52,185 bases of DNA, taken from Alphaproteobacteria bacterium. GTDB taxonomy: Bacteria; Pseudomonadota; Alphaproteobacteria; Rhodobacterales; Rhodobacteraceae. The stretch covers positions 1-52,185 of the forward strand of contig JAUIHM010000011.1 in NCBI GenBank assembly GCA_030432315.1, read 5' to 3'. Made by a program: the position numbers and the translations under genes. Under the pieces are notes generated by a model. It saw only the letters and a program-made list of their open reading frames with translations, searched no databases and was not told the DNA's origin. Of this stretch, positions 19,610 to 28,569 are shown piece by piece (position 1 is the stretch's first letter; each line of letters begins with the position of its first letter).

Positions 19610-20539
19610 TCAGCAGCGCGGCAGACGACCGCGGCCGGGATCGCCGCCGAACCGGGTTTCAATCAGCGCGCGGGAGAGCAGCAGGCCATCGACCGGATGC
19701 TCGGTCAGGCTGCGGAACACGCGGCGGCCGCCGATGCGGCTGGCAAGGACCTTGCGGGCCCGGCTTGTGAATTCCCGCCGCCCCGCCGCGGTGCGCAAAC
19801 GGTCGGCCATGACGCCGATTGCCGCAGCACGGTCCTCCAGCGGCAGGGCATCCCAGTCCTGGGCACCGAATTTCAGTGAGGTGACCGCGGTTGCGGTCCG
19901 GTAACGCAGGCCGGGGGTGGCAAGGAACTTGCGCCACATGAAGAGGTCGCTCGGCAGATCTTCCGGCGCCGGAGACCAGCCGACGACAAGGCGGCGGTAT
20001 GCATCCATCCGGTATCCGGCTTCGGTAGGACCGAAAAAGTTCCACCGGTTGTAGAGCATCCGGTTTCTGGTGCGCGGTTCGGCCAGATCGCCAAACGCCG
20101 GAACGGAATACTGACCGTCGCGATGCACACGGATCTGCGGCATCGAGACGAAATCCCGCTGACGCAGGCCGGCGGCCAGACGTTCGAGGTGGTTCGGCAG
20201 CCAGAGGTCGTCGTCGCCCAGTTGCGCCACATGATCGGAGCGCGACCCGTCGAGAACCGCGGCGCGCCAGGCCTCGCCATGACGTTCCCCCTTCGGAAAC
20301 GGGAATACCTGGATGCGCGGGTCATGACGTGCGGCGCGGCGGGCTGCGGCGACGGTTTCGGCCGGCGCGCCGTCGCAGATGATGCAAAGCTCGAAATCCA
20401 TTTCCGTCTGCGCCAGCACCGACTGAATGGCGAAGGGCATCAGTGCCGGGGGCCGCAGCACCGGCAAAAGCACGGTGAAACGACGCGGCGCCCTCGGCAG
20501 CGCGGCGGCCGCCGGCGTGGTGTGCGTTTCCATCATCAT
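19610..20539 (-). CDS. Family 2 glycosyltransferase
   Basis: A 309-residue GT-A fold protein. The nucleotide-sugar binding start is FTVLLPVLRPPALMPFAIQS (about 22-41), followed by FELCIICDGAPAETV, and the metal-binding acidic motif is in HVAQLGDDDLWLPNHLERL (around residue 113). There is no membrane segment, so it is cytoplasmic or peripheral. It is the last gene of a three-gene unit with a Gfo/Idh/MocA oxidoreductase and an RmlC-like protein; its start overlaps the stop of the oxidoreductase gene by four bases. It probably transfers a sugar, perhaps one made by these neighbours, to a surface glycan. Three consecutive ATG codons make the exact start ambiguous by up to two residues. Confidence 0.85.
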   Translation of the reverse strand: MMMETHTTPAAAALPRAPRRFTVLLPVLRPPALMPFAIQSVLAQTEMDFELCIICDGAPAETVAAARRAARHDPRIQVFPFPKGERHGEAWRAAVLDGSRSDHVAQLGDDDLWLPNHLERLAAGLRQRDFVSMPQIRVHRDGQYSVPAFGDLAEPRTRNRMLYNRWNFFGPTEAGYRMDAYRRLVVGWSPAPEDLPSDLFMWRKFLATPGLRYRTATAVTSLKFGAQDWDALPLEDRAAAIGVMADRLRTAAGRREFTSRARKVLASRIGGRRVFRSLTEHPVDGLLLSRALIETRFGGDPGRGRLPRC

Positions 20540-21432
20540 GGGAAACCCGCCATTTCCCGCATTTCAGCGACACGACGTACAAACAGCAGTGCCTCGGCGG
20601 CGGTGCTTTTCGGCGGCGGGCCGCCTCTGACATGATCGAGAAAGCTGCGCAGTTCGGCCAGCAGCGGCATTTCAGTGGGTGCCGGGATTTTCTTCGTTTC
20701 CGTGGCGCCCGGTCGGCGCAGCAGCACGCAGTCATCAAAACTGCCGCCAAACTGGGCCGCCGCTTCGGTGCCGATGACGACAACGGAGCGCCGGTTGACC
20801 GGATGGCTGCAGGATATTTCCATGACCACATCCGGGCCGCCTGCGGGCTCGGCCAACCGGGCCGTCAGGCTTTCCCCGAGCGCGCCGGCCCTCAGGCCCC
20901 AGGCGCTGTGGACCGGTGGCAGGTACCCGAGGATCTCCCAGGCAATCGACAGGTCGTGCGGCGCGAGGATCCACACCGCATCCACGTCGTCATGCGGATT
21001 GCTCCAGCCGAGACGCCAGCTGCGCACGGAAAGCACACTGCCGAGAGCGCCGGATCTGGCAAACTCGGCCAGTTTCAGGACCCCGCCGTGGTAGCGCCAT
21101 TTGTCCATGCAGAACACCCGTTCGGGTGCCGCGGCCAGGATCGCTTCGGCGTCGGCAACACTGCAGGTCAACGGCTTTTCCACGAACACCGGCACATTGC
21201 GCGGCAGCAGTTCGGTGACCACCGCGGCATGGGACACGGTGGGCACCGCGACCACACAGGCATCGACCGCAGGAAGGGCTGCGACACGGTCGACCACCTG
21301 CGCCCCGGCGGTGGCGGCGACCACACGGGCGCAGGGGTCGGGATCGGCAACGGTGACCGCCGCGCCAAGGTCCATCAGGTCGCGCAGAATGTTGCGGCCC
21401 CATCGTCCGCATCCGGCCAGTGCAACATGCAT
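20536..21432 (-). CDS. Gfo/Idh/MocA-family oxidoreductase
   Basis: A 298-residue NAD(P)-dependent dehydrogenase with the Rossmann motif MHVALAGCGRWGRNILRD at the N-terminus and the family signature VFVEKPLT (EKP) near residue 92. The C-terminal part is the alpha/beta substrate domain, with HDLSIAWEILG providing a likely catalytic His-Asp region. It starts at 21432, overlapping the stop of the RmlC-like gene by one base. In sugar clusters such enzymes oxidise nucleotide sugars, for example at C3, before transamination or epimerisation. That fits its neighbours, but the substrate is not shown. Confidence 0.87.
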   Translation of the reverse strand: MHVALAGCGRWGRNILRDLMDLGAAVTVADPDPCARVVAATAGAQVVDRVAALPAVDACVVAVPTVSHAAVVTELLPRNVPVFVEKPLTCSVADAEAILAAAPERVFCMDKWRYHGGVLKLAEFARSGALGSVLSVRSWRLGWSNPHDDVDAVWILAPHDLSIAWEILGYLPPVHSAWGLRAGALGESLTARLAEPAGGPDVVMEISCSHPVNRRSVVVIGTEAAAQFGGSFDDCVLLRRPGATETKKIPAPTEMPLLAELRSFLDHVRGGPPPKSTAAEALLFVRRVAEMREMAGFP

Positions 21433-21980
21433 CAGGCGGTCCCTCCCGGTGACTGCGCCGCAAACCAGGCGTCGCGCATTGTTTGATAGTTGTGCGCCGG
21501 TGCCGTGTCGCGCTCCGAGAGAATCGGATCGGACAGCGGCCAGTCGAGGTCGAGCGCCGGATCGTCGTAGCGGCAGCCGATCTCCTCGTCCGGCGACCAG
21601 CCGTGGCTGAGGCCGTAGACATAGGTACAGGGACGCGGAAACCAGAAGCCATGTGCGACGCCGTGGGGAATCCAGGCCGTGCGCGGTCGGTCCCCGGACA
21701 GGGTGACGAAACCCGCCCGGCGTTTCGCCGGGTCGTCGGGACGCAGATCGTGCAGGGCCAGCAGCATGCTGCCGGACACCACATGCAGGTAGTCCGCGTG
21801 GCGCGGGTGGACGTGAACGCCGCGAAGTACACCGCCCTGGGAATGCACGACGTTCCACTGCAGGAAGGCATCGGAGGGCACCCAGTCGGCGCGGTAGATC
21901 TCGCAGAGCTTTCCGCGTGTGTCGCCGTACTGCACGAGGTCGCGCACGATCACGCCCGTCGGAAGCTCTGTGTCGGTCAA
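21432..21980 (-). CDS. RmlC-like cupin, putative dTDP-sugar epimerase/isomerase
   Basis: A 182-residue cupin. The start is a TTG at 21980 (TTG ACC GAC ACA...) with AAGGA seven bases upstream; no ATG fits. Features matching dTDP-4-dehydrorhamnose 3,5-epimerase relatives are GVLRGVHVHPRHADYLHVVSG around residues 50-70, ALHDLRPDD, and AWIPHGVAHGFWF with the conserved GxAHGF pattern. The active-site histidine of RmlC corresponds to H in RGVHVHP. It is the first gene of the sugar cassette with the oxidoreductase and GT2. No rmlA, rmlB or rmlD is nearby, so it may act on another nucleotide sugar. Confidence 0.75.
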   Translation of the reverse strand: MTDTELPTGVIVRDLVQYGDTRGKLCEIYRADWVPSDAFLQWNVVHSQGGVLRGVHVHPRHADYLHVVSGSMLLALHDLRPDDPAKRRAGFVTLSGDRPRTAWIPHGVAHGFWFPRPCTYVYGLSHGWSPDEEIGCRYDDPALDLDWPLSDPILSERDTAPAHNYQTMRDAWFAAQSPGGTA

Positions 21981-22045
21981 GGCTCGGTCCTTTGCTGTAT
22001 CCGACCGACAAGACCCCAAGCTGATTAATCGCCGGTAAAACGGGC

Positions 22046-22073
22046 TTGATTTGTTGAAAAAATCGGTTATGGG
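22046..22073 (+). promoter_or_regulatory. Possible sigma-70 type promoter for the ABC exporter
   Basis: TTGATT (22046-22051) and TATGGG (22068-22073) are spaced by 16 bases, inside an AT-rich island in the divergent region between the RmlC-like gene and the exporter. The leader would be about 165 bases. Evidence is hexamer resemblance only. Confidence 0.25.
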
Positions 22074-22247
22074 AGATTTCGCGGCGGTCGTGAGCGACAT
22101 CCTGCGGCGAATGTCCGCATGGTGCAGCCAGCTATTGCGCGGCGCGGTTTCCCTGATTTGATCCCCAGCGCCGCCGGTTTCCATTTCCCCCTGACGTTCC
22201 GGACCGGTTTGCGGCCCGACCGAACATCTTCCGACGAAAGAATTCCG

Positions 22248-23951
22248 ATGCTGCGTCAGTTTTTCGCCTATTACCGCCCGTGGATGGGCCTGTTCTGGCT
22301 GGATTTCAGCTGCGCCGTGATTGCCGGACTGCTGGAACTCGCATTCCCTCTGGCGGTGACCGGTTTCATCGACTGGCTGCTGCCACGCGGCGACCTGCGA
22401 CTGACCCTCCTGGCCGCGGCCGGGTTGATGGCGGTCTATTTTGTCACCGCCGGGCTGAATGCGATCGTAACCTACTGGGGGCACATGCTCGGCATCAACA
22501 TCGAGACCGAGATGCGCCGGCGGGCGTTCGAGCATCTGCAGAAGCTTTCGTGGCGGTACTTCGACTCTCAGCGGACCGGCAAGCTGGTGGCGCGGGTGAC
22601 GCGCGATCTCGAAGAGATCGGCGAGGTCGCGCACCACGGGCCGGAGGATCTGTTCATCGCGGTGATGACGTTCCTTGGCGCCTTTGCGCTGATGCTGTGG
22701 ATCAATGTCGAACTGGCTGTCATAACCGGGGTGATCGTGCCGCTGTCGGTGGTGCTGGTGACGATCGCCGGCGGGCGGATGACGGCGACCTGGCGGGCGA
22801 TCTATGCGCGGGTGGCGGATTTCAACGTGCGGCTGGAAGAGAATATCGGCGGCATCCGGGTGGTGCAGGCATTTGCCAACGAGAGCCACGAGAAGGTGCT
22901 GTTTGCGAAGGACAATGCGGGATACCGGGCAACCAAGCTGCAGGCCTACTGGGTGATGGCGCTGGCGACCTCGCTGCAGTACCTCGGGATGCGGGGCGTG
23001 CAGGTGGTGGTGATGGTCGTGGGCGCGGCGATGGTGCTGGGCGGCGGTCTGACCACCGGTGGCTTTGTCGGGTTCCTGCTGCTGGTCGGGGTGTTTTTCC
23101 GGCCGCTCGACAAGATCGCCGCGGTGATCGAGACCTATCCGCGCGGCATTGCCGGGTTTCGGCGCTATCTGGAACTGCTGGAGACCGAGCCGGAGATTGC
23201 CGACAGCCCCGACGCGCGCCCTGCCCCGGCCCTGCGCGGAGAGGTGCGGTTCGACAGTGTCACCTTCAGCTACGGCGAGGGCCGGCCGATCCTGCGCGAC
23301 ATCAATCTGACGGTGACGCCGGGCGAGACGCTGGCCTTTGTCGGGCCGTCCGGGGCGGGCAAGACCACGCTGCTGACCCTGGTGCCACGGTTTTACGAAC
23401 CGGAGGCCGGGCAGATCCTGATCGACGGGATTCCGCTGGAGAAGATGACCCTCGAGAGCCTGCGCGCCCAGGTGGGGATCGTGTCGCAGGACGTGTTCCT
23501 GTTCGGCGGGACGCTGCGCGAGAACATCGCCTACGGACGGCTGGGGGCGACGGATGCGGAAATCGAGGCGGCGGCGCATCAGGCGCGGCTGGCGGAGATG
23601 ATCGCCGATCTGCCGGACGGGCTTGATACCGTGGTGGGGGAGCGCGGCGTGCGGCTGTCGGGCGGGCAGAAACAGCGGGTGGCGATCGCCCGGGCGTTTC
23701 TGCGCAATCCGCCGATCCTGATCCTCGATGAGGCGACCTCGGCGCTGGATACGGAGACGGAGCGGGAGATTCAGGCGGCGCTCGATGCGCTCTCGGAAGG
23801 GCGCACGACGCTGGTGATCGCCCACCGGCTCGCCACAATCCGCGATGCGGACCGGATCGTTGTGCTGGAGGACGGGCGGATCACCGAGATCGGTACCCAT
23901 GACGACCTGTTCAAATCCGGCGGGCGCTACGCGCGGCTGCAGGTGGCGTAG
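22248..23951 (+). CDS. ABC exporter, fused permease and ATPase (MsbA/MDR type)
   Basis: A 567-residue half-transporter starting at MLRQFFAYYRPWMGLFWLDF. About six transmembrane helices fill residues 15-300. The nucleotide-binding domain has Walker A FVGPSGAGKTTLL (near 364), signature LSGGQKQR, Walker B ILILDEATSALD and the switch histidine in LVIAHRLATI. It should work as a homodimer exporting lipids or small hydrophobic compounds; the substrate is not evident. The gene is alone on the plus strand, divergent from the sugar cassette and convergent with the MFS gene, so it could serve glycan export but nothing proves it. Confidence 0.92.
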   Translation: MLRQFFAYYRPWMGLFWLDFSCAVIAGLLELAFPLAVTGFIDWLLPRGDLRLTLLAAAGLMAVYFVTAGLNAIVTYWGHMLGINIETEMRRRAFEHLQKLSWRYFDSQRTGKLVARVTRDLEEIGEVAHHGPEDLFIAVMTFLGAFALMLWINVELAVITGVIVPLSVVLVTIAGGRMTATWRAIYARVADFNVRLEENIGGIRVVQAFANESHEKVLFAKDNAGYRATKLQAYWVMALATSLQYLGMRGVQVVVMVVGAAMVLGGGLTTGGFVGFLLLVGVFFRPLDKIAAVIETYPRGIAGFRRYLELLETEPEIADSPDARPAPALRGEVRFDSVTFSYGEGRPILRDINLTVTPGETLAFVGPSGAGKTTLLTLVPRFYEPEAGQILIDGIPLEKMTLESLRAQVGIVSQDVFLFGGTLRENIAYGRLGATDAEIEAAAHQARLAEMIADLPDGLDTVVGERGVRLSGGQKQRVAIARAFLRNPPILILDEATSALDTETEREIQAALDALSEGRTTLVIAHRLATIRDADRIVVLEDGRITEIGTHDDLFKSGGRYARLQVA

Positions 23952-23985
23952 GGAGATGCCCACCCCCTGCCCGGCCCGCCCGGCG

Positions 23986-25209
23986 CTATGTCGTGCCGGA
24001 GCCGGGAAGCGGCGGCCCCTCCGGCCCTGATGCCGGTCCGATCCGCCTGAGGCGCACCATGGCGGCGATGCCGAAGGCGGGGCCAAGGGCCATGCCGGCG
24101 AGCACCAGCGGCCAGCCCGCGGCCGCCGCGAGCATCGGCGTCACCTGAACCGTGACGAAGGTGAGGGCGAAACCGAGGGCGGTCTGAAACGACATCAGGC
24201 TGCCCGCCTGGTCCGGCGGTGCGGAATCGGCGACGATTGCGGAGAACTGGGCACTGTCGGGGATGATTGTCAGGCCCCAGAGCACGACCAGCAGAAAGGT
24301 CAGCCAGACCGGGCCGCCAAAGGTCAGCGCGGTGGCGAGGGCCGCGGCACCGCTGAGCGACATGGCGAGGATCGTCACTTCCGGTTTGCCGATCCGGTCG
24401 GCGAAACGTCCGGCGAAGGCGCAGAGAAGCCCGCCGCCGCCGATGGCAGCGAAGGTGGTGAGGCGGGCGAGAAATTCGGCATACTCCGGGGCCAGCCGCG
24501 CCGAATAGGACACGGTGGTCGCGGCGGCGATCCAGGTCCACATGGCATAGAGTTCCCACATGTGGCCGAGATAGCCCGCATAGGCGAGGCGGACACGGCG
24601 GTTGGTCCAGGCGGCGGTGAGGGCGCGCGGGCGGAATTTCGGCGAGACGCTGTGATGCGGGCCGAGGGCGGTGAACAGGCAGAGCACAGCCGCGAGGACG
24701 GCGGCGGCGGATGCGGCGGCCACGGTCACGCGCCACTGCGCCCCGCCGCCGAGCGCCATCAGATGCGGCAGCGCCGAGCCCAGTGTCAGGGCGCCGACCA
24801 GGCTGCCGACCAGAAATCCCCGGTCGCGCACGCCCCAGCCGACGATGATCTTCATGCCCACCGGGTAGACACCGGCCAGCAGCGCCCCGGTCACGACGCG
24901 GGCACAGATCGACGCGGCACCGCCCGGGGGCAGCACCAGCAGCGCGGCATTGACGAGGCCGGCGAGCAGCGCCGAGGCGCAGAACACCCGTCGTGGATCG
25001 AAGCGGTCGGCCAGTCCGAGAACCGCGGAGGTCAGCGCGCCGATCACAAAGCCTATCTGAACGCCGCTTGACAGCGCCGCCTGACGCAGAGGCGGCAGAT
25101 CGAACTCGCGCAGCATGTCGGGCAGGACGGCGGCGGAGACGAACCAGAGGCTCATCACCGCGACTTCGGCCACCACCAACAACGCCACCGAACGGGATTT
25201 GTCGGTCAA
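23986..25209 (-). CDS. MFS transporter
   Basis: A 407-residue protein with about twelve hydrophobic helices, for example VALLVVAEVAVMSLWFVSAAV near the N-terminus. The cytoplasmic loop 2-3 motif region reads LGLADRFDPRRVF. It starts at a TTG codon at 25209 with GGAG seven bases upstream. The helix 4 region ARVVTGALLAGVYPVGMKII resembles nitrate/nitrite and cyanate-type MFS carriers, but the similarity is too general to assign a substrate. It is the only gene on its strand here, divergent from a small secreted protein. A second long frame on the same strand is a shadow with an arginine- and proline-rich composition. Confidence 0.85.
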   Translation of the reverse strand: MTDKSRSVALLVVAEVAVMSLWFVSAAVLPDMLREFDLPPLRQAALSSGVQIGFVIGALTSAVLGLADRFDPRRVFCASALLAGLVNAALLVLPPGGAASICARVVTGALLAGVYPVGMKIIVGWGVRDRGFLVGSLVGALTLGSALPHLMALGGGAQWRVTVAAASAAAVLAAVLCLFTALGPHHSVSPKFRPRALTAAWTNRRVRLAYAGYLGHMWELYAMWTWIAAATTVSYSARLAPEYAEFLARLTTFAAIGGGGLLCAFAGRFADRIGKPEVTILAMSLSGAAALATALTFGGPVWLTFLLVVLWGLTIIPDSAQFSAIVADSAPPDQAGSLMSFQTALGFALTFVTVQVTPMLAAAAGWPLVLAGMALGPAFGIAAMVRLRRIGPASGPEGPPLPGSGTT

Positions 25210-25415
25210 GGTCTGCTCCGCCGCGCTGACTGTCAGGAGGTGAGCTTACATGTGACACCCGCCGGAAGGAAACAGCGAAAGCTGCGGCGCGCGGTCTGAC
25301 CTCACCCCTGGCCCCCGGTACGTCCCGGACCGGCGGGAAAAAACCCTTCGGAAGGCTTTACCGGTTTGTTACGGTTTTGTGACGGAATGGAACGGCTCGG
25401 TGGATTGGAGGCGGC

Positions 25416-25856
25416 ATGTCGGTTTGGACAAATGCAAAGATCGGTCTGGTGTTGGTTGTTGCGGCCGGTGCGGCAGCAGACACGGCGCGGGCGGGCGGGC
25501 CGCAGGCTCCGGCGGGGGCCCCGGACCAGCTTCACCAGGTTCAGGACGATTGCGGTTTTTACCGCAGCACCGCCTTTGGCAAGGGGCTGACCCATTTCGC
25601 CACGGAGATGCTCTGGGCCTGTGAGGCGATTCAGGCCCGGCGCCGGGCAGGCATGGCGCTGAGCGCACGGCTGGCCCATGCGGAGGAGAGGTTCGACGCC
25701 TATCGCCGGGCGGTGGTTGCCGCGAGTGTCGCCGATCTCGACCAGGCGCGGCACGAAAGGCGGATCCGGCTGGGCATTGGAGAGGCGGAGAAACATGCGC
25801 TGGCCGAAAGCACCGGCGCGCTGCTGGCGCTCGAGGCAATCCGCAGCGGTTTCTGA
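25416..25856 (+). CDS. Small secreted protein of unknown function
   Basis: 146 residues, start at ATG 25416 with GGAGG just before it. Residues 1-26 look like a signal peptide (NAKIGLVLVVAAGAAADTARA), so the protein is probably periplasmic. The mature part is short and mostly helical, with two cysteines (C46 in QDDCGFYRS and C69 in LWACEAI) that could form a disulfide, and an arginine/glutamate-rich middle (AHAEERFDAYRRAVV). I do not recognise the family. It lies 236 bases upstream of the exported acetamidase/formamidase on the same strand, with no evidence of co-transcription. Confidence 0.72.
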   Translation: MSVWTNAKIGLVLVVAAGAAADTARAGGPQAPAGAPDQLHQVQDDCGFYRSTAFGKGLTHFATEMLWACEAIQARRRAGMALSARLAHAEERFDAYRRAVVAASVADLDQARHERRIRLGIGEAEKHALAESTGALLALEAIRSGF

Positions 25857-26092
25857 CCGGGGAAACAGTGCCACCGGATCCTTAAGACAACAGTGTGTTT
25901 TTTATACATTTCCCTGAAACCGGACCCTGAAATTTGTGCATCCGCGGCTTTCCGGGGCGCCGGTGTCACCCGCGTTCTTGTGATGTCTCCCCAGGCGCAA
26001 CAGTCTTTGCGCACCGGCGCGCTGCCACCGGTCGCCCGTTTCGACGGGCGTGGCGGCAGGCGTCGGGTGGTTTCATGAACAGGGGGAGTAAC

Positions 26093-27463
26093 ATGCCAGG
26101 CGTTTCATCGACATGGACGGGAAATTCACTTCAGGTGCCCGCGCTTGCGCTTTCGGCGTTTGCGGTTCTGGCCGGTTCGGCGGCAGCGCAGGACGGCTGC
26201 GCGGAGGCGACCGGCGTGCCGGCGCATCACATGCTTCCGGCCAACAGTGACACGGTACACTGGGGGTATTTCAGCAAGGGTGTGGAGCCGGCCGTCTTCG
26301 CAAATTCCGGCGACCTGATCACCATCGAGACACTGACCCATCACGCCAACGACGATGCGGAGCGGATGATCGCCGGCGACCCGGGTGCGGAAAGCGTGTT
26401 TGCCTGGGATGCGGACGGCAAGGGGGTCGACAGACGCGGCGCCGGACCGACGGACGCTTCGGCGCTGGGTCGCGGTTCGGGAGAGGGATTTGGCGTGCAT
26501 ATCCTGACCGGGCCGGTGTTTGTCTGCGGCGCGGAACCGGGCGACGTGCTCGAGGTGCGGATCCTCGATCTGCGGCCCCGTCCCTCGGCCAATCCGGACT
26601 TCGCCGGCAGGACCTTCGGCAGCAACGCCGCCGCCTGGTGGGGCTTTCACTACAACGATCTGATCGAGGAGCCGGCACAGCGCGAAGTCATCACCATCTA
26701 CGAACTGGACGCGACCGGCGGGCTCAACTGGGCCAAAGCCGCCTACAGCTATGTCTGGACACCGCAGACCGATCCCTACGGCGTGGTGCATGAAACCATC
26801 GACTATCCGGGGGTGCCGGTCGACCATTCGACGGTCGAGAAGAAGGAAGGGGTGCTGGAAGGGGTGCGGGTGCCGATCCGGCCGCATTTCGGCACCATGG
26901 GCGTGGCGCCGGTCGAGGCGGACTTTGTCGACTCGATCCCGCCGGGTTATTTTGGCGGCAATATCGACAACTGGCGGATCGGCAGGGGCGGGACGATGTA
27001 CTACCCGGTAGCGGTCGAGGGTGCGCTGCTGTCGGCAGGGGATCCCCACGCGGCGCAGGGCGATTCCGAACTGGCCGGTACGGCGATCGAAACCTCAATG
27101 ACCGGGGTGATCCAGGTCGTGCTGCACAAGGCATCGGACCTCGAAGGCACCATTGTCGAGGGGCTGGACTTCCCGCTTCTGGAAACCGAGGATGAATGGG
27201 TGGTGCACGGCTTCTCCTATGCCAACTATCTCGAGGAACTTGGCGAGGCGGCGCAGAGCGACATCTATTCCAAATCCTCGATCGACGCGGCGATGCGCGA
27301 TGCGTTCCGCAAGATGCGCAGTTTCCTGATGACAGCCAAAGGCCTGACCGAAGACGAAGCGGTATCGCTGATGTCGGTTGGCACGGACTTCGGGGTCACC
27401 CAGGTGGTGGACGGCAACTGGGGTGTGCATGGCGTGGTGCAGAAGAGCATGTTCGCCGATTGA
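26093..27463 (+). CDS. Exported acetamidase/formamidase family protein
   Basis: 456 residues starting at 26093, where AGGGGGAG precedes the ATG; another ATG at 26075 is in frame. Residues 1-33 appear to be a signal peptide (ALALSAFAVLAGSAAAQDG). The mature part matches the FmdA/AmdA family: VHWGYFSKGVEPAVFANSGD, ETLTHHANDD, TGPVFVCGAEPGDVLEVRILD and, later, IRPHFGTMGVAP. Cytoplasmic relatives hydrolyse formamide or acetamide to ammonia and the acid. Export is less usual and suggests a periplasmic amide hydrolase or a different substrate. The gene is followed by a strong hairpin. Confidence 0.85.
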   Translation: MPGVSSTWTGNSLQVPALALSAFAVLAGSAAAQDGCAEATGVPAHHMLPANSDTVHWGYFSKGVEPAVFANSGDLITIETLTHHANDDAERMIAGDPGAESVFAWDADGKGVDRRGAGPTDASALGRGSGEGFGVHILTGPVFVCGAEPGDVLEVRILDLRPRPSANPDFAGRTFGSNAAAWWGFHYNDLIEEPAQREVITIYELDATGGLNWAKAAYSYVWTPQTDPYGVVHETIDYPGVPVDHSTVEKKEGVLEGVRVPIRPHFGTMGVAPVEADFVDSIPPGYFGGNIDNWRIGRGGTMYYPVAVEGALLSAGDPHAAQGDSELAGTAIETSMTGVIQVVLHKASDLEGTIVEGLDFPLLETEDEWVVHGFSYANYLEELGEAAQSDIYSKSSIDAAMRDAFRKMRSFLMTAKGLTEDEAVSLMSVGTDFGVTQVVDGNWGVHGVVQKSMFAD

Positions 27464-27526
27464 CCCTGTATCGTGGACGGAGGGAATTCCGTTGCGGGTC
27501 GCGCAGGGCATTCCCCCTGCCCGGGT

Positions 27527-27560
27527 CCGGTCGCCGCTCCGCGGGTGAGAGCGGCGCCGG
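27527..27560. terminator. Hairpin between convergent genes, probable bidirectional terminator
   Basis: CCGG-T-CGCCGCTC (27527-27539) pairs with GAGCGGCG-CCGG (27549-27560), giving twelve pairs with one bulged T and a 9-base loop. It lies between the convergent acetamidase and epimerase genes. No clear U-run follows on either side, so the terminator call rests on position and stem strength. Confidence 0.45.
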
Positions 27561-27654
27561 CCCGGTTCAGACTTCGGCCTGCAGTGTCGGAAACCATGCG
27601 TCCGGTCCTGAAGTCCGGCCGGCGGCAGGGGCTCGCAGGGTCCCTGCCGCCGGT

Positions 27655-28569
27655 TCAGGCGTCGGCGGGCTGCTGAAAGTAATTGATCGCGTTGCGCAGC
27701 CCGGCAGACATGGTGGTTTTCGGCTCCCACCCGATCAGGGAGCGGGAAAGTGCGACATCCGCCTTGCGAACCTGCTCGAGCGGACGCTCGTTGAGAGGCT
27801 CGAAAACGATCTCCCGTTTCACATCCATCAGGGCGCCGATCCGGCGGATCACATCCCGAACCCGAACCAGTTCACCGGAGCCGAGATCGACGGTCTTGCC
27901 GAGGCTGGCTTCGGATGTGGCGGCGGCGATCAGCCCGTCAACCACGTCGGAAACGTAGATCCAGTCGACCGGCCGCAGGCTGCCGAACTTTGGCGCACTG
28001 CCCCTGGCGAAGCAGCGGATCGAATAGGGCACGACCTTTTTGACATCATTCTGGCGCGGGCCGTAGACCATGAAGATCCTGGCATTGGTGATCGGCAGGC
28101 CGAACAGTTCAGCGTACATGTTGCCGTAAAGGGTGCTGGTGGCCTTGGCCGCCGCATAGGGGGAACTCGGCGTCGTGTCCCCGGCAGACATGTTCGGCGT
28201 TTCCAGCGAGTCGGCCAGAACGCAGCGCTGGCAGCCGGTTTTCGCCAGAGCGGACAGCGCACTGACCGTGCTCAGCGCATTGTCGCGAAATGTCGGGTAG
28301 ACGGCCGCAAGATCGCGTGCTCCGACCACATGGCTCGCGAGATGAAAGAAGATGTCCGGTTTGATCCGGCTGAAGGTGGAAAGGGTTTCTGCCGGGTCCG
28401 ACAGGTCCAGCTGCCACCAGCGCACCGGCCCGGGCCGCTCCGGCCGGGCCGAACGCGACAGGGCGTGAACCTCATACCCCCGACGGACGAGTTCCTCACA
28501 GAGATGGCTGCCGATGAACCCTGAAGCACCCGAAACGAGGACGCGTTCTCTGAGACCCGTTTCGATCAT
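27655..28569 (-). CDS. NAD-dependent epimerase/dehydratase (extended SDR)
   Basis: 304 residues starting at MIETGLRERVLVSGASGFIG, with GGGGAGGG upstream of the ATG at 28569; a longer frame is less likely. The Rossmann motif GASGFIGSHL (14-23) and the catalytic YxxxK motif in SPYAAAKATST are present. The segment VDWIYVSDVVDGLIAA is typical of nucleotide-sugar epimerases. It would act on a nucleotide-linked sugar. It stands alone, 5 kb from the sugar cassette, and is convergent with the acetamidase gene. The substrate cannot be named. Confidence 0.87.
   Translation of the reverse strand: MIETGLRERVLVSGASGFIGSHLCEELVRRGYEVHALSRSARPERPGPVRWWQLDLSDPAETLSTFSRIKPDIFFHLASHVVGARDLAAVYPTFRDNALSTVSALSALAKTGCQRCVLADSLETPNMSAGDTTPSSPYAAAKATSTLYGNMYAELFGLPITNARIFMVYGPRQNDVKKVVPYSIRCFARGSAPKFGSLRPVDWIYVSDVVDGLIAAATSEASLGKTVDLGSGELVRVRDVIRRIGALMDVKREIVFEPLNERPLEQVRKADVALSRSLIGWEPKTTMSAGLRNAINYFQQPADA

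Noticed and set aside
21981..24086. Long minus-strand frame upstream of the RmlC-like gene
   Set aside because: It is antisense to the ABC exporter, whose Walker and signature motifs are complete. The RmlC-like protein has its own TTG start with a ribosome-binding site at 21980.
23927..25258. 443-codon minus-strand frame overlapping the MFS gene
   Set aside because: Same strand as the MFS gene but in another frame, with an arginine-rich translation; the 407-residue frame shows clear membrane helices.
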